From positions 1-10,918 of the forward strand of contig JADLFY010000031.1 of assembly GCA_020849575.1 (NCBI GenBank): a stretch of DNA of 10,918 nt. The letters run 5' to 3'. The DNA comes from Candidatus Peregrinibacteria bacterium (GTDB lineage: Bacteria; Patescibacteriota; Gracilibacteria; UBA1369). The position numbers and the translations under genes are program-made. The notes below the pieces were generated by a model. The model saw only the letters and a list, made by a program, of their open reading frames with translations. It did not search any database and was not told the origin of the DNA. Shown piece after piece: positions 3,934-10,918 of this stretch (the first letter of the stretch is position 1; the number at the start of each line of letters is the position of its first letter).

Positions 3934-4995
3934 ATGGCTATGGCAAGCGGCTTGGAAGTGGGCTTGGTGGAAGAGAGCGGTTTGGAAGAATGGGATCAAT
4001 TGGTCAGTAATCATGAACAAGGAAATATACATCAGACCAGGGCTTGGGGCCGGTTTCAGGAGGCCAAAGGTGAAGGCTGGGGATTTTGGATTGTAGGAGT
4101 ATGGGATGAAGGCCGGCTGGTGGCTGGAGCATTAGTGCTAAAAAGGGCTTTGCCAATGAGAAAGTGCTGGTTTTATGTGCCACAGGGCCCTTTGGTGAAT
4201 TATTTTGATAGTGAGGGGGCGGGAAAAGTTCAAATGGAAGCGATTTTGGCTTTTTTGCGTGATTTGGCCAAACAAGAAAAGGCTGTTTTCCTCAGAGTAG
4301 AGCCGTGCTTAACGGTGGGATGGAGATGGAAGGAATTGGGTTTTAAAGGTGCTCATGCCCATTATCAACCGGAAAATACGTTGATGATTGATTTGAGCGG
4401 CTCAGAAAACGATATTTTGGCTCAAATGAAGCCAAAAGGACGTTATAATATTAAATTGGCGGAGAAAAAAGGTGTAGAGGTGAAGTCAGTCGATGGAGAA
4501 AGTGGGGAATTGGCTGATTTAGAGGCAAAAGTGACTGAATTTTATGGTCTTTTGAGTGAAACTACGGCCAGAGACGGGTTTAGCGGGCATGGAAGAGATT
4601 ATTATCTCAATATGCTGCTGGTTTTGAAGGATAAAGCCAAATTGTATATAGCCTATTGGGGAGGAGTGCCGATTGCCGGAATACTGGTAACTTTTTTCAA
4701 GGATAAGGCGATTTATTACTTTGGGGTATCGGGAGATCAGCACAGGAATTTGATGGCGCCGTATTTATTGCAATGGAAAGCCATGCAAGAGGCCAAAAAT
4801 CGCGGGATAAAATGGTATGATTTACTGGGAATTGCCCCTGAAGGAGCCGGTAATAAACATGAATGGGCAGGAGTAACTGAATTTAAATTGAAATTTGGCG
4901 GGGTGAGAATTGATTATTTCCCTGGTCAGGAACTGATATATAAGCCAATGTGGTATTGGCTGATGCTGATGCGTAAAAAGCTGGGAAGAGGTTAA
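3934..4995 (+). CDS. FemAB-family peptidoglycan interpeptide bridge aminoacyltransferase
   Basis: FemAB/FemX proteins move amino acids from aminoacyl-tRNA to the side chain of the peptidoglycan stem peptide at the inner face of the membrane, using two GNAT-like folds. Counting from ATG 3877, the first GNAT-like unit is about residues 36-165 (GNIHQTRAWGRFQEAKGEGW, then CWFYVPQGPLVNYF). The second is about 166-345, with MKPKGRYNIKLAEKKGVEV (184-202), AGILVTFFKDKAIYYFGVSG (267-286), and the family signature YDLLGIAPEG with EWAGVTEFKLKFGG (314-342). There is no coiled-coil tRNA-synthetase-like arm insertion. I chose ATG 3934 (353 residues) because GGAGG precedes it by 7 nt and the homologous region begins after it; ATG 3877 has no such site. 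The last codon overlaps the stop of the convergent gene. A closely related GNAT acting on another acceptor is possible. Confidence 0.88.
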   Translation: MAMASGLEVGLVEESGLEEWDQLVSNHEQGNIHQTRAWGRFQEAKGEGWGFWIVGVWDEGRLVAGALVLKRALPMRKCWFYVPQGPLVNYFDSEGAGKVQMEAILAFLRDLAKQEKAVFLRVEPCLTVGWRWKELGFKGAHAHYQPENTLMIDLSGSENDILAQMKPKGRYNIKLAEKKGVEVKSVDGESGELADLEAKVTEFYGLLSETTARDGFSGHGRDYYLNMLLVLKDKAKLYIAYWGGVPIAGILVTFFKDKAIYYFGVSGDQHRNLMAPYLLQWKAMQEAKNRGIKWYDLLGIAPEGAGNKHEWAGVTEFKLKFGGVRIDYFPGQELIYKPMWYWLMLMRKKLGRG

Positions 4996-7571
4996 GAGTA
5001 GTAGTCGTCGCGTTTGTACAACTGCTCCTCAGGAATATAAACTTTTTTGCCACGGTAGGAGACACGCACATAGGTAAGTGACTGTACATAACGGGCATCA
5101 AGTTTGGCGTCTTTTTCATCGCGTTTTACTTCGGAACCATTGGGGATTTTGAAGACAACATCACCTTTGAGATTTCTGGCTTCGGCCTGGGAAGTACCTG
5201 AAGTGGTACTGACTACCAACTGACCAACATAATCACGTAAATCTGGTGGTTTTCTTTCGGCATCTTTCCAGTCAGCTTTAATAGGATCGACTTCTGCCTG
5301 AACTTCTGGGGCGTCGGCTGTCCCCTGGATTTCGGCTACTGTTTTGGGTTTTTGGCTGTTTTCGGGGAGTTTTTGATCTGGTCTTTTGCCTTTTGCAGTT
5401 TCTTCAACAGCTTTCTTTTTGGCATCGATTTGATCCATAATCATGAAATAACTTTTCTCACCATTGAAAAGAGTTTCGAGGTATTTTCCGTTTACTGCGC
5501 CGATTAATTCATTTTCTTTGGTTACTTTTCTGGCCTCAATTAATTCTTTGGCAGTGGCATTGATGGATTTGCTGAGTTCATCCAGATCGGCCTGTTGATA
5601 AAGTGGGGTTTTGAGAGCAGCGTTTTTTTCTACTAAACTATTGTAATTTTGTTCGAGCGCTTTTCTGGCACGATTGGATCTTTCTTTGATAAATTCATCA
5701 ATTTCAGTTTTGGCTTCACGGGATTTTTGTTCGTATTTTTCTGAAGATAAAGTAGGAGCATCTTTGTCAAAAATTTTGGTGGTGTCTTCCTTGAATTTAA
5801 ACTGATTATGCTGGGAAGTGGCTTTGATCATCAATTTGAGCATGTCGGAACGGCTGTTTTCCTTGAGGTCTTTCATGGCTTCATCAGGGCCCTTGATACC
5901 GGAGAGCATCATCATCTGATAATCTTCCTGATCATCAGTGCTGAGTCTTTTTAAAAATATATTCAGATATTTGCTATAAGCTTTGGCCTGTTCTGTATCG
6001 GACATGTCGTCAGTTAATTTGAGCAAACCGGCAATTAAACCTTTTACCTGCTCATGTTTGGTGTACTGCTCTGCTGCAGAGAGATAGGAGCCGAGACCAA
6101 AACCGTCAGTATTTCCTTCAGCTTTTTTCTCTATTTGTTCCTGTTCCAATAAATTACCGTCCCAATGATCGTGGAACATTTTTACGGCACGCTCGAATTC
6201 TGCATCAACTTTGCCCTGGCTTTTGCCATAGAAAAGATAATTGGCATAGAGATAACCATTCAAATTCCAGCGGGTTTTGCTGTTTTTGTTGTCAGAATAA
6301 GTGCCTGGATAGTCATCAATTTTGGCTCCGGGAGCGTCGGGATCGGTCAGATGGTCAATTTTGGAGAAATCGCCTTTCCACTTATTGTTGAGACCAAAGA
6401 ATTCTGCTGGAGACTGTAAACCAAATAAATATTGGAGTTGTTTTTCTTCGGTGTTGTAGTCGCCTTTGCCTAATTTAGAGAAATTTTCACGAAGATATTC
6501 ATCGTATTGTTTACGCAAATCGCCATTACGAAGCATCTGATCAGTAAGACGCAATAGACCTGCTACCACACCAAGCACACGATAAGAAGAGGGGCCAGAG
6601 ATGTATTGTCTGGCGTCATCCAGATAGGATTTCATGGCCATGCCTGATTCGAAATCTTCCATGGTGAAACGGCTGTCTCCAATAGTTCGGTAATAAAGTT
6701 TGTAAGGTTCTTCAATGGCTTTTTCCATGGCTGCCTGTCCGTCAGCACCACCTCCGCCAAAAATGTCATTAGCATAGAGATAACCATTGAGAAGGAAACG
6801 AGTAGGATTGTTTTCGTCAGTCATATCTTTTTTGGCACCCCAGAAAATCTGGTCGCCATCAAAAAGATGTCCATCATCATAGTCATCAATTTTTCCTCCC
6901 TGTGGAGAAGTCATTTTGTCAGCAATAGAGGTGCGAAGTTTATAGGCTCCGGCTCGGTCCTGGATAATTTCAGAACGGCTGGTTTTGGATTTGTCCAAAA
7001 CGTCGGCACGGGAATCTAGTACTTCTTTGAGACGTTGGGTTTCAGTATTTTCGGCATTGGGATCAAAGCGTTTGCCAACTTCGGGAAGGGCACCAAGAGC
7101 GGAAACTACTTTGCCAGTAGCAGCAGAGGTTTCGCGTAAATAGGTGTCGAGGGCGGTGGTGGTGTCTTTATCAGACTGTTCAAAAAGCGGGTCGAAAATT
7201 CCGGCGATTTTACCGGCATAAGGTTCGCCGGCGATAGTTTTGAGATAGAGATAAGTGACCTGTTTTTCTTTGCCGTTTTCGGTATATTTTACTTTTAATT
7301 CACGTAAAGCGTCATTGACGGCTCTGATAATCATGACTGTCCGTTCTTCCTTGATGGTTTGTTTAATCTGATCGGAGGTTCTGCCACCAGCTTCCAATTC
7401 TTTGATACGGTCAGCCAGTTTGCCAACTTCTTTATCATAATTTTCTTTGGCTTTGTCTTTCAATACGCCGGATTTCTCGGCTTCAATGAATTTTGATAAA
7501 TCGGCATTATTGAAAATATACCTGTGAGCAGGCATTTTTGAATGAAGTTCTGTAAAGTGATGATTTAGCAT
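4992..7571 (-). CDS. Large unknown protein with an internal duplication and SH3-like C-terminus
   Basis: I do not recognise this 859-residue protein. It has no signal peptide or membrane helix. Residues 1-220 are mostly helical and charged. Two homologous units follow, about 226-394 and 416-570. They share GxKIDDY, LNGYLYANxxF, a G-x(4)-SYLxxAxQY block, V-x-G-x(2)-AGLL-[RK]-LTDxM, then Y-x(2)-YL, F-x-[KR]-L and a closing G-x(2)-x-P-x-E. Residues 571-720 are helical and rich in Lys/Glu. A Pro/Glu/Ala-rich linker (725-780) leads to a small beta domain (about 782-852, VVSTTSGTSQAEARNLKGDV, later YVRVSYRGKKVYIPEEQL) resembling a bacterial SH3 domain. The start lacks a Shine-Dalgarno site, and M13 is an alternative. 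It is third in a collinear minus-strand series, 29 bp after the 85-93-residue gene. The repeat suggests a scaffold or binding role, which is inference. Confidence 0.85.
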   Translation of the reverse strand: MLNHHFTELHSKMPAHRYIFNNADLSKFIEAEKSGVLKDKAKENYDKEVGKLADRIKELEAGGRTSDQIKQTIKEERTVMIIRAVNDALRELKVKYTENGKEKQVTYLYLKTIAGEPYAGKIAGIFDPLFEQSDKDTTTALDTYLRETSAATGKVVSALGALPEVGKRFDPNAENTETQRLKEVLDSRADVLDKSKTSRSEIIQDRAGAYKLRTSIADKMTSPQGGKIDDYDDGHLFDGDQIFWGAKKDMTDENNPTRFLLNGYLYANDIFGGGGADGQAAMEKAIEEPYKLYYRTIGDSRFTMEDFESGMAMKSYLDDARQYISGPSSYRVLGVVAGLLRLTDQMLRNGDLRKQYDEYLRENFSKLGKGDYNTEEKQLQYLFGLQSPAEFFGLNNKWKGDFSKIDHLTDPDAPGAKIDDYPGTYSDNKNSKTRWNLNGYLYANYLFYGKSQGKVDAEFERAVKMFHDHWDGNLLEQEQIEKKAEGNTDGFGLGSYLSAAEQYTKHEQVKGLIAGLLKLTDDMSDTEQAKAYSKYLNIFLKRLSTDDQEDYQMMMLSGIKGPDEAMKDLKENSRSDMLKLMIKATSQHNQFKFKEDTTKIFDKDAPTLSSEKYEQKSREAKTEIDEFIKERSNRARKALEQNYNSLVEKNAALKTPLYQQADLDELSKSINATAKELIEARKVTKENELIGAVNGKYLETLFNGEKSYFMIMDQIDAKKKAVEETAKGKRPDQKLPENSQKPKTVAEIQGTADAPEVQAEVDPIKADWKDAERKPPDLRDYVGQLVVSTTSGTSQAEARNLKGDVVFKIPNGSEVKRDEKDAKLDARYVQSLTYVRVSYRGKKVYIPEEQLYKRDDYYS
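5016..5228 (-). other. SH3-like beta domain at the C-terminus of the 859-residue protein
   Basis: Residues about 782-852 show alternating short strands with the LxVR...G.V...IPNGSEV...YVRVSYRGKKVYI order seen in bacterial SH3 (SH3b) domains, which often bind peptidoglycan or peptides. The match is by eye, and the first strand lacks the usual LNVRSGPS motif in full. Confidence 0.45.
5862..6326 (-). repeat. Second copy of the duplicated unit in the 859-residue protein
   Basis: Residues 416-570. It shares with the first copy KIDDY, LNGYLYANYLF (first copy LNGYLYANDIF), GSYLSAAEQY (first copy KSYLDDARQY) and GLIAGLLKLTDDM (first copy GVVAGLLRLTDQM), in the same order and with similar spacing. 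Confidence 0.8.
6390..6896 (-). repeat. First copy of the duplicated unit in the 859-residue protein
   Basis: Residues 226-394. It is slightly longer than the second copy, by extra residues near FGGGGADGQ and the EEPYKLYYRT segment. The copies have diverged enough that identity is confined to short blocks, so the duplication is old. Confidence 0.8.
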
Positions 7572-7600
7572 ACGGGAGGCAGTTAAATCTTTTAATTATA

Positions 7601-7858
7601 TCATAAATCGCGGAGGGAAGACAGATCGATTGGATCTATTTTCAGTATTTTCTTGGCCAATTTTTGGCGGCTGAGGGCGCGGGCATCCGCTTCTTCGCGC
7701 AGCTGCTGAAAAATATAGAGTAATACCGGCTTATTGTTGGCAGTGATATGGCCTTCTATAAGCTGTTTCTGGGCGTCCGGCAAACTGGTATAGGCAGGGG
7801 ATTCAGCCATCAGCTGACGGAGGGCTTCAATTGAGAATTTTGAGTTAGAATTTTCCAT
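7601..7858 (-). CDS. Small helical protein of unknown function
   Basis: I do not recognise this family. From the ATG at 7858 it is 85 residues, soluble and predicted helical, with no Cys and no membrane segment (FSIEALRQLMAESPAYTSLP, then QKQLIEGHITANNKPVLLYI, then an Arg/Lys/Ala-rich helix and the C-terminus KIDPIDLSSLRDL). It begins 7 bp after the stop of the 1015-residue gene. The in-frame ATG at 7882 would give 93 residues and a 17-bp overlap, with AAGGAG directly touching that ATG, which is too close to work. Tight spacing to both large neighbours suggests one transcript with translational coupling, and perhaps an adaptor or chaperone for one of them. That role is inferred. Confidence 0.75.
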   Translation of the reverse strand: MENSNSKFSIEALRQLMAESPAYTSLPDAQKQLIEGHITANNKPVLLYIFQQLREEADARALSRQKLAKKILKIDPIDLSSLRDL

Positions 7859-7865
7859 TGGATGA

Positions 7866-10800
7866 TTAAATATTAACGTCATCTCCTTCTTTGGGAGCTT
7901 CTGCTATCGGCATATTGGCCGGGTCTAAAGGTGCAGCGGCAGTATCGGCATCAGCCTTGGGAGAAGGTTCGCCGGCATAATCGTAAGGTTCTGGTTTGGG
8001 CTTAGGCTTGGGAACCGGTTTGGGAGCAACTTTGGAGGCTTCATAAGTTTTGTTTAACCACTCATCATGGATTTCCACAGTGAGTGCACCTTTCTCGTTG
8101 AATTTGGCAGTAAAATTGGGGTCTCCAGCTTCTGTGCGACCTTTGGAATAAACAGTCAAGCCTTTACTGACATCCTGATCACCAAGTTTTTCGACAATTT
8201 GTTTTTTGAGATGTTCGGTAACAATTTTTTTGTATTCTTCGAGATCAGCTGGTGCCTTGCCGCCATTTAATTTGGCTATTTTTCTGGTATTCAAATCGCC
8301 AAAAGTTGTATCCGTATCCTTGAAGGCTAGACCAACGGACTTTTTCTTGGGACGATCAGTGATCCATTTGTCCGTGCCATCAAAGTTACGTTTACCTTCT
8401 TTGTCTACTCTGATCTTGATGCCATCCACGGTGATTTCGTAAACTTTGTTGGTATCATTTAATTCAGCACCAAGACGGTCACCTATTAATTTTTCCAGCT
8501 GTTCTTTGTTGATATCATCCGGACTCTCGTTAATGAGGTCTTCAATGATTTTCTTCAAGTTAGCTCTTTTATCCTTGATATATTCCTGCTCCGGTTCACT
8601 ATAAAGTGTTTCAGAATTCAAAGCGCCAGCTCCACCGCCGAATCCACCACTGCCAGCGACTTTTTTGGCATTATTCCAACTCTTTTCAATGGCATCCATC
8701 TGGTCTTCAACCGACATGTCACCAATATTGGCCAATTGTAATTGGTTGAGATCCTGTAAATCTTTGAGATGTTCACCCAGCAATCCTTTAATGACCAGCT
8801 CAGCGCTGGATTGGCCTTTGGTGGCTTTCCAGATTTCACGTAAACCCGGCAGAGCCATGGCTGAGTATTCAATAATTTTGTAGAGATTTTTGGCTTTGGC
8901 ATAATTGCCGATTTCAATATAGGCACTTCTGACCAGTCCAAATGCTTTGCCCGGGATACCAGGAATTTTGCTGAGTGTATCGAGTTTGTCTTTGACCCAT
9001 TTGGAGCGAAGTGGTGAACCAAGTCTGTCGATAACCACTTCTCCACCACGGGCGGCTGAAAGTTTGGTCCATTCGAGCTGTTTCTTGAGCACTTCGGAAC
9101 TCATGGTAGTAACCTCACCTTCCAGTCTCTGTACAACTCCTAACTGACTTTCATACTTGCTTTTGAGCGTATTGATTTTGACCGTGTCGGTACCAGCCTG
9201 GGCGCGGGTGTAAGCTTTCTCGATTGGTTCAAGTCTCTTGCGGGCATCAACCAGGGCATTGCGTTTGATTTCCAGTTCAGCTTTGGCTGTGGAAATTTCG
9301 GCATTGAGTTCAGCACGGCGAGTAGCCAAAGGTTTTGGACCAGCTGGTGCAGCGGCGGCGGGACCTTTGGCTGGGCCGGCGGCTGGTGTGGCGGTTGGAG
9401 CGCCGGCGGGAGCTACTGTCGGTGTGATGGCTGGAGAGGCAGTTGGTGAAACGGGAGCAGCCGGGAAAACCAAATCGGGTTTGGTAGCATAGGTGGATGG
9501 TTTGAAGGTTTCATGAATATTGGCATATTCATAAGCTGTACCATCTTTCTTTAAACCACGGAGAACATGCTGGCTACCTTCATCAAATAAATCCAATTTG
9601 CTCATGGTGGTTTCGGAGACAGCTTTTCCACCCTGAACTTCTACTACTAAATAGTCGCCAGTTTTAAGTTTGGTAACTTCTACCCAATGTCCGCCAGGGG
9701 ACATAGTGCCATAAGCAACTGTTGCTTCATCCGGGATATTGGCAAGTGGTTCAGCAAGGGTAGCTGTATCGTGAGTTTTGAGAACCGGAGCAGCAGCGGG
9801 ACTAGCGGCTGGAGCGATAGCGGGAGCGGTTGGAGGATTAAGAAGAATTTTTTCATAATCGCTAACGGCCTGCATTTTGGCGGCGTCACCCTGGAAAGCT
9901 TTTAATTCTGATTGGGCTTTGGCAAATTTGCTCTGTAAATCAGCAAAGCGTACATCTGCACCAATGGATTTGGCAAAATCCGTACCAATTTCATGCATTT
10001 TGAGCATGTAATCTTTTCTGTTTCTGATCACTGAAAGATCGTCAGATTTGGTAATTAATTCATAGAGTTTACCAAGTTCATCTTTGGTGAGATGATAATT
10101 AAGTTTGTTGGCTGTTAATTCATTGAAGAAATCTCCAATATAGCGCATTTGTCTCACTGAGACTTTTTTCATGATCTCTGGAGTGAGTGTCATAACTATA
10201 TCTCCTGGATTGGTGACAGCTTTTAATTTAACTTCTGCTTCTGCAAAACCGGTTTCCAGAGATTTAAACTGAACATATTCTGCCGGGGCTGGTGGAACCA
10301 CAGTAGGAGCGTGGGCAGGGGCAGCAGCTGGACTGGCTGTCGGTGAGACAGCTGGGGTAGCGGTTGGAGTTGCTTTTGGGGCGGCAGCTGGGGCTTTGGC
10401 CGGAGCTTTAGCGGCTTTGGCTTCAATAGTGGTAGGAATAATGTCGGTGCCTTTCATCAAACGGGCTTCACCATTGGCATTCATTACTACTTTATATTTG
10501 TCGCCACCAACAGTAATTTCGCGGACCAAAATTTCCTTGGAAGCTACATAATTTGCTCCAGATGGATTGATACGCGAAGATTGGCGGAGGCCGGCGGATT
10601 GCTTATAAAGGAGATCGGCAACTTCCTGGGCAGTCATTCCTGGTTTAACCAGATTACCAGAATCGAGTTGGATACCAATTGATTCAGCGGCAATTTCCTG
10701 ACTAAGTTCGAAATGCTGATCAAGGAATTTCTGACGGGTTTCAAGTTGTTCAAGTGCTTTGGCCCATTCAGGATTGAGTTTTTTGAGACGGGCAACAGTA

Positions 10801-10913
10801 TTCATTTTGCCTTCATGGAGGGCTGTGGTGTAAGCATCATAGAAACGTTTAACATCGCGGGCAGTGTTGCGATAAGTTTCAATCAGATTGGCCGGGTTGG
10901 CGCGATATTCCAT
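7866..10913 (-). CDS. Very large modular protein with coiled coil and xxAP-type linkers, possibly 5'-partial
   Basis: I do not recognise this protein of at least 1015 residues. Visible order: helical N-terminus (1-110); beta-rich patch (124-165); Ala/Pro/Thr linker (165-211); helical unit (215-358); second linker (360-377); beta-rich unit (382-470, GGHWVEVTKLKTGDYLVVEV); third linker (483-528); long coiled coil (530-620); helical segment (635-750); Gly-rich stretch (754-765); mixed alpha/beta unit (775-955) with two similar hairpins (VYEITVDGIKIRVDKEG and FTAKFNEKGALTVEIHDEW); and an acidic Pro/Lys tail (961-1015). The linkers repeat xx[ASTG]P with Pro every fourth residue. No signal peptide or membrane helix is visible. 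The ATG at 10913 has no ribosome binding site and the frame is open to the window edge, so the start may lie further out. It heads the three-gene unknown series. A structural or surface-associated scaffold is one guess. Confidence 0.85.
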   Translation of the reverse strand: MEYRANPANLIETYRNTARDVKRFYDAYTTALHEGKMNTVARLKKLNPEWAKALEQLETRQKFLDQHFELSQEIAAESIGIQLDSGNLVKPGMTAQEVADLLYKQSAGLRQSSRINPSGANYVASKEILVREITVGGDKYKVVMNANGEARLMKGTDIIPTTIEAKAAKAPAKAPAAAPKATPTATPAVSPTASPAAAPAHAPTVVPPAPAEYVQFKSLETGFAEAEVKLKAVTNPGDIVMTLTPEIMKKVSVRQMRYIGDFFNELTANKLNYHLTKDELGKLYELITKSDDLSVIRNRKDYMLKMHEIGTDFAKSIGADVRFADLQSKFAKAQSELKAFQGDAAKMQAVSDYEKILLNPPTAPAIAPAASPAAAPVLKTHDTATLAEPLANIPDEATVAYGTMSPGGHWVEVTKLKTGDYLVVEVQGGKAVSETTMSKLDLFDEGSQHVLRGLKKDGTAYEYANIHETFKPSTYATKPDLVFPAAPVSPTASPAITPTVAPAGAPTATPAAGPAKGPAAAAPAGPKPLATRRAELNAEISTAKAELEIKRNALVDARKRLEPIEKAYTRAQAGTDTVKINTLKSKYESQLGVVQRLEGEVTTMSSEVLKKQLEWTKLSAARGGEVVIDRLGSPLRSKWVKDKLDTLSKIPGIPGKAFGLVRSAYIEIGNYAKAKNLYKIIEYSAMALPGLREIWKATKGQSSAELVIKGLLGEHLKDLQDLNQLQLANIGDMSVEDQMDAIEKSWNNAKKVAGSGGFGGGAGALNSETLYSEPEQEYIKDKRANLKKIIEDLINESPDDINKEQLEKLIGDRLGAELNDTNKVYEITVDGIKIRVDKEGKRNFDGTDKWITDRPKKKSVGLAFKDTDTTFGDLNTRKIAKLNGGKAPADLEEYKKIVTEHLKKQIVEKLGDQDVSKGLTVYSKGRTEAGDPNFTAKFNEKGALTVEIHDEWLNKTYEASKVAPKPVPKPKPKPEPYDYAGEPSPKADADTAAAPLDPANMPIAEAPKEGDDVNI
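9054..9326 (-). other. Coiled-coil segment of the 1015-residue protein
   Basis: Residues 530-620 are almost free of Pro and Gly and show heptad-like spacing of Leu, Ile, Val and Ala (AELNAEISTAKAELEIKRNA and onward to VVQRLEGEVTTMSSEVLKKQ) with many Glu/Lys/Arg. One Pro at 563 may mark a hinge between two helices, so an antiparallel hairpin is as likely as a long dimeric rod. Confidence 0.6.
9330..9467 (-). repeat. xxAP-type repeat linker, third and longest-period copy
   Basis: Residues 483-528 run as about ten tetrads ending in Pro (SP, TASP, AITP, TVAP, AGAP, TATP, AAGP, AKGP). Two related stretches lie at 10281-10421 (TATPAVSPTASPAAAP) and 9783-9836. At DNA level the period is 12 bp with synonymous variation. 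Such stretches form extended, protease-resistant spacers. Confidence 0.75.
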
Positions 10914-10918
10914 TTCCA

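Noticed and set aside
9238..9492. An Ala/Gly-rich 84-codon plus-strand frame, and the 12-bp period considered as a CRISPR or minisatellite array
   Set aside because: Both are by-products of the xxAP codon repeat on the minus strand. The units are only 12 bp, imperfect and without unique spacers.
1..10918. Recoding of TGA as glycine, as in some Patescibacteria lineages
   Set aside because: All the recognised genes read through in the standard code with TAA or TAG stops, and none needs TGA as sense.

Overview
The window looks like a piece of a Patescibacteria (Candidate Phyla Radiation) chromosome, probably from the Parcubacteria side. This is an inference from several signs: many genes lack a clear Shine-Dalgarno site; there is a two-helix type IV secretion pilin-like protein and a FemAB-type peptidoglycan enzyme; and there are very large, alanine/proline/lysine-rich proteins of no recognisable family. 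The genetic code looks standard, with TAA or TAG stops and no in-frame TGA read as sense.

Layout. (1) 1-402: 3' part of ybeY, plus strand. (2) 314-1886, minus strand: a probable three-gene unit, read in the order small basic 59-residue protein, histidine-phosphatase-family enzyme, PRC-barrel-like protein. The last of these overlaps the 3' end of ybeY by 89 bp on the opposite strand. (3) 1887-2155: a compact divergent control region with a full-consensus sigma-70 promoter firing left into the small gene and a good one firing right into tRNA-Pro(UGG). (4) 2190-3188, minus: a Nudix-like protein with its own promoter. (5) 3312-3818, minus: a pilin-like membrane protein with its own promoter and a strong intrinsic terminator. 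(6) 3934-4995, plus: a FemAB-type aminoacyltransferase. (7) 4992-10918, minus: three collinear unknown genes (at least 1015, about 85-93 and 859 residues) that fill the right half of the window.

The first half is mostly housekeeping: rRNA maturation (YbeY), a proline tRNA, a Nudix enzyme and envelope functions (pilin, peptidoglycan bridge). The most unusual parts are two. One is the 59-residue, 29% Lys/Arg protein, with a perfect promoter, a structured leader, a ribosome binding site and G/C-ending codons. The other is the 6-kb block of unknown giant proteins, one with a two-copy internal duplication of about 155-170 residues and an SH3-like C-terminus, the other with coiled coil and xxAP-type repeat linkers. 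Once the small gene is included, no stretch over 300 bases lacks a gene.
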